Origin: Lacrimispora defluvii
GTDB lineage: Bacteria > Bacillota > Clostridia > Lachnospirales > Lachnospiraceae
Assembly (NCBI GenBank): GCA_013036995.1
Contig: JAAOXG010000003.1
Location: 62,001 to 126,000 of the forward strand
Direction of reading: 5' to 3'
DNA length: 64,000 bases
Made by a program: the position numbers and the translations under genes. Below, in pieces: positions 59,304-64,000 of this stretch. Under the pieces are notes generated by a model. The model saw only the letters and a list, made by a program, of their open reading frames with translations. It made no database searches and was not told where the DNA came from. The stretch's first letter is position 1, and each line of letters opens with the position of its first letter.

Positions 59304-60602
59304 ATGTTAGCTACAATTGGTCTTATTATTGCCATTGCACTTTTAGTTGTAATGATTATCAAGGGCATCGATATGATAACAGCGACGGTGATCACGGCAG
59401 CCATTATTCTGGTCACAAGCGGACTGGATCTTAAGGAAGGGTTTCTGACCACATTTTCCGGCGGTGCCGGCGGCTTTGTAGCCTCCTGGTTTTTAATCCT
59501 GGGGCTTGGCGGAGTCTTTGGCCAGCTTGTTTTAGAAACAGGTCTGGCAACAAAAATCGCCCAGACACTGACAAAGAAGCTGGGAACGAAAATGGTAGGT
59601 CTGGTCATCCTGATCTGTACATTTTTCATCACTCTGCTTGGTATCAACGGTTATATTATGGTTTTTGTCCTTTACCCCATTGCCGATAACCTTTTATATG
59701 AAAATAAAATGGACCGGCGGGTGCTTCCCTTCCTTCTTTTGGGCGGCGGTGCTTCTGCCAATGGTTTTGCCTATTCCTTAGATATCTGCAATGTACTGCC
59801 AAGTAAATATTTAAATACCTCCCTTGGATCAGCGCCTCTTCTTTCCTTTGTATTTACCGCGATCCTAGCTGTTTCTTACTTCCTGTATTTTAATTATGCA
59901 CAAAAGCAGAGTCTGAAAAAAAACACACCGGAACAGCTTCTTGCCATGTATAAGACACAGCAGACAGCCGTTTCGGAAGAGGAACTTCCCGGGATTTTCA
60001 TGTCCGTTCTTCCTTTTGTCCTTGTTTTAGGCTGTGTAGTTGCAACCTCCAGCTGGGGAACTTCCCCAAGCATTATGTTCTCTCTGGTAATTGGTATCCT
60101 GTTAATTATCTGCACCCAGTTAAAACGGATTAAGAACATGAAAACTTCCATTAAAACCGGAAGCAGCTCCGGCTTAAGCTCCATGCTTACGGTTGCTGCA
60201 GTTATGGGACTTTCCAAAGTTTTAGGCGCTTCTCCTGCATTCCAGCAGCTGCAGCAGGCAGTGCTTGCCATGAATATGCCCGCATATCTGAAAGCATTTT
60301 TCGGCACAACGGTGCTGACCGGACTGACCGGTTCCGCAATTTCAGGTGAAACCATCTTCATGGAGAGCTTTGGAAAAGCATTTGTTGATATGGGAGTCAA
60401 TGTTGCTGCTCTCCACCGCATTGTAACAGAATCTGCCCTGATCTTAAATAAACTGCCTAACTCCTCCGTTGCAATCCTCACCATGTCCATCTGCGGATGC
60501 AGCTTAAAGGAAAGCTATAAACATATTATTTTAGGAACCATGATCCCGGCTTTTATTGGTGGACTGGTAATTGCACTTATGGCGACAGTGGGTATTGTAT
60601 AA
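59304..60602 (+). CDS. GntP-like organic acid permease
   Basis: A 432-residue membrane protein with about 12 helices, of the gluconate permease (GntP) type: long hydrophobic N-terminus, GAGGFVASWFLILGLGGVFGQL and GLTGSAISGETIF motifs. Such carriers import organic acids with protons. It closes the operon and presumably imports the acid that the ligase activates (and could exchange product). ATG at 59304 after TTGGAGGG. Substrate not known. Confidence 0.82.
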   Translation: MLATIGLIIAIALLVVMIIKGIDMITATVITAAIILVTSGLDLKEGFLTTFSGGAGGFVASWFLILGLGGVFGQLVLETGLATKIAQTLTKKLGTKMVGLVILICTFFITLLGINGYIMVFVLYPIADNLLYENKMDRRVLPFLLLGGGASANGFAYSLDICNVLPSKYLNTSLGSAPLLSFVFTAILAVSYFLYFNYAQKQSLKKNTPEQLLAMYKTQQTAVSEEELPGIFMSVLPFVLVLGCVVATSSWGTSPSIMFSLVIGILLIICTQLKRIKNMKTSIKTGSSSGLSSMLTVAAVMGLSKVLGASPAFQQLQQAVLAMNMPAYLKAFFGTTVLTGLTGSAISGETIFMESFGKAFVDMGVNVAALHRIVTESALILNKLPNSSVAILTMSICGCSLKESYKHIILGTMIPAFIGGLVIALMATVGIV

Positions 60603-60632
60603 TCTGGTTGAGATGAATCGTCTATGATAAAG

Positions 60633-60675
60633 AAACAGCGGTATGCCCTTGTGGCAGCATACCGCTGTTTTCTTA
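60633..60675. terminator. Bidirectional terminator after GntP gene
   Basis: AAACAGCGGTATGC with its perfect complement (60633-60646 with 60657-60670); TTCTT follows on the plus strand and TTTCTTT on the minus strand. It also bounds the LysR transcript. Confidence 0.88.
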
Positions 60676-60680
60676 TATGT

Positions 60681-60842
60681 TTAATTCTTTTTGTTAGTAT
60701 TTAAAAACGTCTGAAAAAACTCCAGAAACCCATCTACTACGGCAACTGTATCAAGTTCTTCATCATCTGTCAAAGTTTTTCCATTTACGTCCAGACAACC
60801 GTTTCTGCATTGCTGATAATTTAGCTGGATTTCCAGTTCCAT
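60681..60842 (-). CDS. Possible small acidic protein after lysR
   Basis: A 53-residue frame, MELEIQLNYQQCRNG followed by LDVNGKTLTDDEELDTVAVVDGFLEFFQ..., with a protein-like composition, 38 bases downstream of the LysR gene on the same strand and ending at the terminator. An in-frame stop lies three codons upstream of the ATG. No good ribosome site is seen. Not recognised; may be real and co-transcribed with lysR. Confidence 0.4.
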   Translation of the reverse strand: MELEIQLNYQQCRNGCLDVNGKTLTDDEELDTVAVVDGFLEFFQTFLNTNKKN

Positions 60843-60880
60843 ATATTATTCTCATATTCTGCTCCATCCTGTCTGTCCGA

Positions 60881-61765
60881 TTACGGCAGATTCATCTCGT
60901 GCGCCACAATGAAATCCGCAAATGCTTCCACAGAGGAGGAAACGAAATTCTTTCTGCTGAATGTCATATAAATCAGGCGGGTATCCTTTGGTACATCTGA
61001 CAGAGGAATCAGTACCAGGTTATCAAATTGTTTTAAAAAGGGAGTGCGGGCAACGATAGCTGCCAGATTTGACTCTGATATCACACCTCCGATGGAAATT
61101 TCGTCATCATAAGAAAACGTTGCCTCCACCTCATGCTGCTGCAAAAGATTACGGACCACCTTTCCGATAGGTATGCAATCACGATATGTAGTAAGATTAT
61201 AATTCTTTAATTCGCTTAAACATAATTCTTTTCTTTCTGCAAGGGGATGGGCGTCGTTAACGATCAAAACCAGCTCCTGTGCCATAATGGGAACAAATAA
61301 AAGATCAGGTTCCTCTTCCACCATGGAACAAAAACCCAGGTCATATTTTCCAGCTGCTACCCCATGAGCGACCTCAATAGACATCCCCTGGAATATGTTA
61401 AATTTTGCCTGAGGATTCTTTCTCATGTAATTTTGAATTGCTGTCGGAAGAAAATCACCTAATAAAGTGGGGATACAGCCTACATCAATGGTACCTCCCA
61501 GCTGACCAGAATGCATCTTCATGGTGGCTATTCCCCGTTCCAGTTCGTTTAACGCCTGGGATACATGGATATAAAATTCTTCTCCGTATTTTGTCAGTGT
61601 TACATTTCGTCCTTTTTTCTGAAACAAGGATATTCCAAGTTCACTTTCCAGTGAAGCGATCGAGTCACTTAACGAGGGCTGAGCGATGTAAAGTTCTTTT
61701 GCGGCTTTCGTATAATGCTGTAATTCTGCTAATTTTATGAAATAATATAACTGCGGCAAATTCAT
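60881..61765 (-). CDS. LysR family transcriptional regulator
   Basis: A 294-residue LysR-type regulator: N-terminal winged helix (LPQLYYFIKLAELQHYTKAAKELYIAQPSLSDSIASLE, read in parts) and a C-terminal effector-binding domain. It is convergent with the acyl-CoA operon, the natural candidate to control it through the T-N11-A site at 51402. ATG at 61765 after AGGGGGG. It has a very good promoter of its own. Confidence 0.92.
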   Translation of the reverse strand: MNLPQLYYFIKLAELQHYTKAAKELYIAQPSLSDSIASLESELGISLFQKKGRNVTLTKYGEEFYIHVSQALNELERGIATMKMHSGQLGGTIDVGCIPTLLGDFLPTAIQNYMRKNPQAKFNIFQGMSIEVAHGVAAGKYDLGFCSMVEEEPDLLFVPIMAQELVLIVNDAHPLAERKELCLSELKNYNLTTYRDCIPIGKVVRNLLQQHEVEATFSYDDEISIGGVISESNLAAIVARTPFLKQFDNLVLIPLSDVPKDTRLIYMTFSRKNFVSSSVEAFADFIVAHEMNLP

Positions 61766-61815
61766 GCAGATCCCCCCTATATTTTGTTTAAAACACAACA
61801 GCTTTATCTATGTAT

Positions 61816-61844
61816 ATTATACAAAAAACGACAAGATTTGACAA
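61816..61844 (-). promoter_or_regulatory. Predicted promoter of lysR
   Basis: TTGTCA (61839-61844) and TATAAT (61816-61821) on the minus strand with a 17-base spacer. Confidence 0.75.
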
Positions 61845-62117
61845 CTGTTTGTGTGAATTATATTCAGTATTTTTGCACTTATTAAATAATAAATCAGGCC
61901 CTATTCTTGCTATAATAAAATATAACCAGCCCGTTAAAAATAGTAGTGCAGAATCAAATGACTCTTATAAGCAAGATGGAGTACAAAGTTGTTATATAAC
62001 CACTTTATAAAACGTATAACATATGAAATAATATAAAGTGATATGAAATGAAGTTTACAACATGATTCATTACTTATTTATTAATTAAACAAACGTTAAG
62101 AAAAAGGAGTGTAAACT
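61845..62117 (+). promoter_or_regulatory. AT-rich leader of lipoprotein gene
   Basis: This gene-free stretch holds an extended -10 (TTGCTATAAT, 61907-61916), a direct repeat ATATGAAAT at 62021 and 62041 (20-base period) and an inverted repeat AGTTTACA/TGTAAACT (62052-62059 and 62110-62117) whose second arm lies between the AAGGAG site and the ATG. It is markedly more AT-rich than the flanks. Confidence 0.45.
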
Positions 62118-62444
62118 ATGACCCCAAAAAAATTATTGTTCGTTTTTATCATTATTTTGTTGTTATTAACTGGATGCAGCAATGAAAAAAAGGAAAAATA
62201 CTTTAAAGGAATTGTTTCAGAGGTCACTGATACTTACTTTATAGTAATTCCAAATGAAGGTGAAACCATAAAAGACATGGGCGATAAAGTCTGGGTCCCT
62301 AAAAAAATAGTATCTGCAGATGGAGTCCCAGATATTTCTGTTGACGATAGAATACAGGTGCTATATAAAGATGCAGAGAAATCTGACGATGGAATAAAAC
62401 TGGATGTAGTTTTTGCAATTTATAAAGAGTCCGAGATTGAGTAA
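62118..62444 (+). CDS. Small lipoprotein, DUF3221-like
   Basis: A 108-residue lipoprotein: signal peptide (LLFVFIIILLLLTGC, lipobox Cys near residue 17), then a compact beta-rich domain (FKGIVSEVTDTYFIVIPNEG, DRIQVLYKDAEK) reminiscent of OB-type DUF3221 lipoproteins; this link is tentative. It is AT-rich compared with neighbours and stands alone, which suggests recent acquisition. ATG at 62118 after AAGGAG. Confidence 0.75.
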   Translation: MTPKKLLFVFIIILLLLTGCSNEKKEKYFKGIVSEVTDTYFIVIPNEGETIKDMGDKVWVPKKIVSADGVPDISVDDRIQVLYKDAEKSDDGIKLDVVFAIYKESEIE

Positions 62445-62548
62445 TTATTACATAGCCAATAGGAGTTTCATAGATATCGACACCACCAACGAGCCGATGT
62501 AGATACTCAGATCCCTTTGTCATGAGTACTTTATGAATTCCCCTGGAA

Positions 62549-62600
62549 TAAAAAAACGCTCACTGCAATCCCCTTTCGTATGAAATGAGCAAGTGAGCGT
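62549..62600 (-). terminator. Terminator after rlmH
   Basis: ACGCTCACT and AGTGAGCGT (62556-62564 with 62592-62600); on the minus strand the hairpin runs into seven T. Confidence 0.85.
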
Positions 62601-62618
62601 ATCTTATATCTGTTACAT

Positions 62619-63098
62619 CTATTTATGATAAGGTTCCCCATTAATAATCCGATAACTCCGGTAAATCTGTTCCAGCAAAATCACCCGCATCAACTGGTGG
62701 GGGAACGTCATATTAGAAAAGCTCAGCTTATAATCAGCCCGCTTTAACACAGCGTCAGCCAGCCCAAGGGAACCGCCGATAATAAATACAATCTGGCTTA
62801 CTCCGCCCACTCCAAGAGCCGCTATTTTTTCTGACAGCTTTACAGAATCCGGGGTATCTCCGTCAATGGCCAGAGCGATCACATAGGCGCCTTCCTTGAT
62901 GGAAAGAAGGATTCTCTCGCCTTCCTTCTCCTTAATCTGCCGTTCCACCGTCTCACTGGCATGATCAGGTGTCTTCTCATCTGCCACCTGGATCACCTCA
63001 AGCTTGCAGTAGCGGCTCAGTCTCTTGCTGTATTCGGCTATGGCGTCAGTATAAAACTTTTCTTTTATCTTCCCCACAGTTACCAATGTGATCTTCAT
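62619..63098 (-). CDS. rlmH: 23S rRNA pseudouridine-1915 N3-methyltransferase RlmH
   Basis: A 159-residue SPOUT methyltransferase working on helix 69 of 23S rRNA. The N-terminal [20 protein letters not shown] and knot region [40 protein letters not shown] are diagnostic. ATG at 63098, 11 bases after the upstream hydrolase stop; an AGGAG site lies between, so they share a transcript. Confidence 0.96.
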   Translation of the reverse strand: MKITLVTVGKIKEKFYTDAIAEYSKRLSRYCKLEVIQVADEKTPDHASETVERQIKEKEGERILLSIKEGAYVIALAIDGDTPDSVKLSEKIAALGVGGVSQIVFIIGGSLGLADAVLKRADYKLSFSNMTFPHQLMRVILLEQIYRSYRIINGEPYHK

Positions 63099-63109
63099 TC
63101 GTATCTCCT

Positions 63110-64000
63110 CTATCCATTCAATTCTTTCTTCATCATGGCAATTAAAAAGCCGGTGATATCTCTCGCAGACCGTTTTTGCCCTGTCTTCACTTTCCGGACA
63201 ACTTTTCCTTCCGGTTTTACATTAATATGATATACAACCCGTAAGAATTCTTCCGCTTCCTCCCAGGCTTCCCGGCTTTCCGGGATTAGATCCAGCCCCA
63301 TCTGGAATACATGAAACATCCCTTCAAAGACGGATATCCGGCATTTCACCCCAGCTTTTTTTAACTTTTGACCAACCATCAGGGTGTCACTTAACAGTAC
63401 CTCGTAATTTCCCACCTGCATCAGTACGGGAGAAAACCCGCTAAAATCTCCGAACAGCGGCGAGATATACGGTTCCATGGGATCTGCCTCTCCAATATAC
63501 GTAGAATCGTAAAGCATGTTATGGGTGGAATTACCAAAAAGGGGATCCAGCTCATAATTAGCCTGATAACTTTCCCCGCTGTTTGTTAAATCCGTCCAGG
63601 CAGACATGGTGAGAAAGCCTCCCGGAAGAGGCAGGTGATTGTCCTTTAAATAAAGACCCAATGCAAGGCCTAAACCACCGCCGGCCGAATCTCCTGCTAT
63701 TACAATGTTTTCAGGGGCATACCCCTTCTCCTGCAATAGCCACTGGTAAGCCGAAACGGCATCCTGCAAAGCAGCCGGATAGGGATCTTCCGGAGCTACC
63801 CGGTAATCCGGAGTCAGAACATCTCCACCATAACTGATCTTGGAATACCGGACTGCAAATTTCCGGTATATATTCTTCATTGGGCCGATATAGCCGCCAC
63901 CATGAAGTTGAAGAATCACCCGCCCTGTAACCACTCCAACAGGTCTTAAATATTCCATCTTTAAATCACATTTTTCTATAATTTCATATTCATATCCAGC
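63110..64000 (-). CDS. Alpha/beta hydrolase (HSL-type), 5' end beyond window
   Basis: A carboxylesterase-type hydrolase, open to the right edge (no start is certain; the frame stays open past an ATG at 63958 to 64000). The oxyanion motif HGGGY, the nucleophile elbow GDSAGGG and a C-terminal [12 protein letters not shown] with the catalytic His are clear. The preceding acid is in NYEVLLSD. Related enzymes hydrolyse short-chain esters. Substrate unknown. Confidence 0.85.
   Translation of the reverse strand, partial: AGYEYEIIEKCDLKMEYLRPVGVVTGRVILQLHGGGYIGPMKNIYRKFAVRYSKISYGGDVLTPDYRVAPEDPYPAALQDAVSAYQWLLQEKGYAPENIVIAGDSAGGGLGLALGLYLKDNHLPLPGGFLTMSAWTDLTNSGESYQANYELDPLFGNSTHNMLYDSTYIGEADPMEPYISPLFGDFSGFSPVLMQVGNYEVLLSDTLMVGQKLKKAGVKCRISVFEGMFHVFQMGLDLIPESREAWEEAEEFLRVVYHINVKPEGKVVRKVKTGQKRSARDITGFLIAMMKKELNG

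Noticed and set aside
51448-60602. Carnitine or gamma-butyrobetaine (trimethylamine-forming) operon
   Set aside because: The enzyme types fit, but there is no BCCT or other betaine carrier, a GntP-type acid permease is present instead, and the first dehydrogenase does not look like a plain CaiA. Kept only as an analogy.
61810-62010. A 66-residue frame between lysR and the lipoprotein gene
   Set aside because: It overlaps the lysR promoter, has no ribosome binding site and an uneven composition.
62299-62523. Minus-strand frame beginning MTKGSEYLHRLVGGVDIYETP
   Set aside because: The first 30 residues look protein-like, but the rest is antisense to the lipoprotein gene and there is no ribosome site; at most a remnant.
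1-64000. CRISPR arrays, tRNA/rRNA genes, transposases, prophage genes, known riboswitches
   Set aside because: None could be recognised by reading the gene-free intervals; short intervals are filled by promoters, terminators and leaders as listed. A covariance-model scan would be needed to exclude small RNAs.

Overview
The window is chromosomal DNA of an anaerobic, spore-forming Firmicute, most likely a Lachnospiraceae-type Clostridium (Lacrimispora/C. sphenoides-like). The reasons are a complete spoIIIAA-AH operon, spoIVB and spo0A, clostridial families (DUF5721, CD3324, YkvI, CmpB), strong AGGAGG ribosome binding sites, frequent GTG/TTG starts and a low-to-moderate GC content. No tRNA, rRNA, CRISPR, intact insertion sequence or prophage was seen. 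The taxonomic call comes from gene content only.

Left part (1-14.6 kb): a truncated galactokinase gene, a radical SAM gene convergent with a CapA-type phosphoesterase gene, degV, htpG (with two palindromes around its promoter), a DUF5721 gene and an M18 aminopeptidase gene. A beta-glucoside operon follows, transcribed leftwards: PTS IIBCA, 6-phospho-beta-glucosidase, BglG/LicT antiterminator, MFS transporter. It is preceded by a well-formed promoter and an overlapping RAT/terminator switch.

Middle part (14.6-42 kb): housekeeping and sporulation genes, nearly all on the minus strand. They are a small membrane protein, a PrsA-like foldase, Cof phosphatase, Maf, a CmpB-like membrane protein, glgA-HD-PAP2, spo0A, spoIVB, recN, argR, nadK, tlyA, dxs, ispA, xseB, xseA, nusB, a diguanylate cyclase, asp23 and spoIIIAH-AA. 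This is the order known from Bacillus, interrupted twice. An OPT peptide transporter coupled to a PqqD-like protein sits between spoIVB and spo0A on the opposite strand, and a diguanylate cyclase with its own promoter sits between asp23 and nusB. accBC and folD are absent from their usual places.

Right part (42-51.4 kb): a chemoreceptor with a YkvI transporter, a hotdog thioesterase, a decayed gene remnant, a four-gene operon (two overlapping aspartoacylase-like proteins, one of which has lost its zinc ligands, then DUF3877 and an NlpC/P60 hydrolase), a DUF1062 protein, a CD3324 regulator with an unusual leader, and a pentapeptide-repeat protein.

Accessory catabolic/respiratory region (51.4-61.8 kb): an operon of an atypical acyl-CoA dehydrogenase, a CaiB-type CoA-transferase, a canonical acyl-CoA dehydrogenase, EtfB, EtfA, a CaiC-type CoA ligase, a desulfoferrodoxin-like cysteine-rich protein and a GntP-type permease, followed by a convergent LysR gene. 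It looks like an acid activation/CoA recycling/enoyl-CoA reduction system related in logic to carnitine (cai), caffeate (car) and gamma-butyrobetaine pathways, but with an organic-acid permease in place of a betaine transporter. It is the best candidate here for an undescribed pathway. The window ends with an AT-rich island encoding a small lipoprotein, then rlmH and a truncated alpha/beta hydrolase gene.
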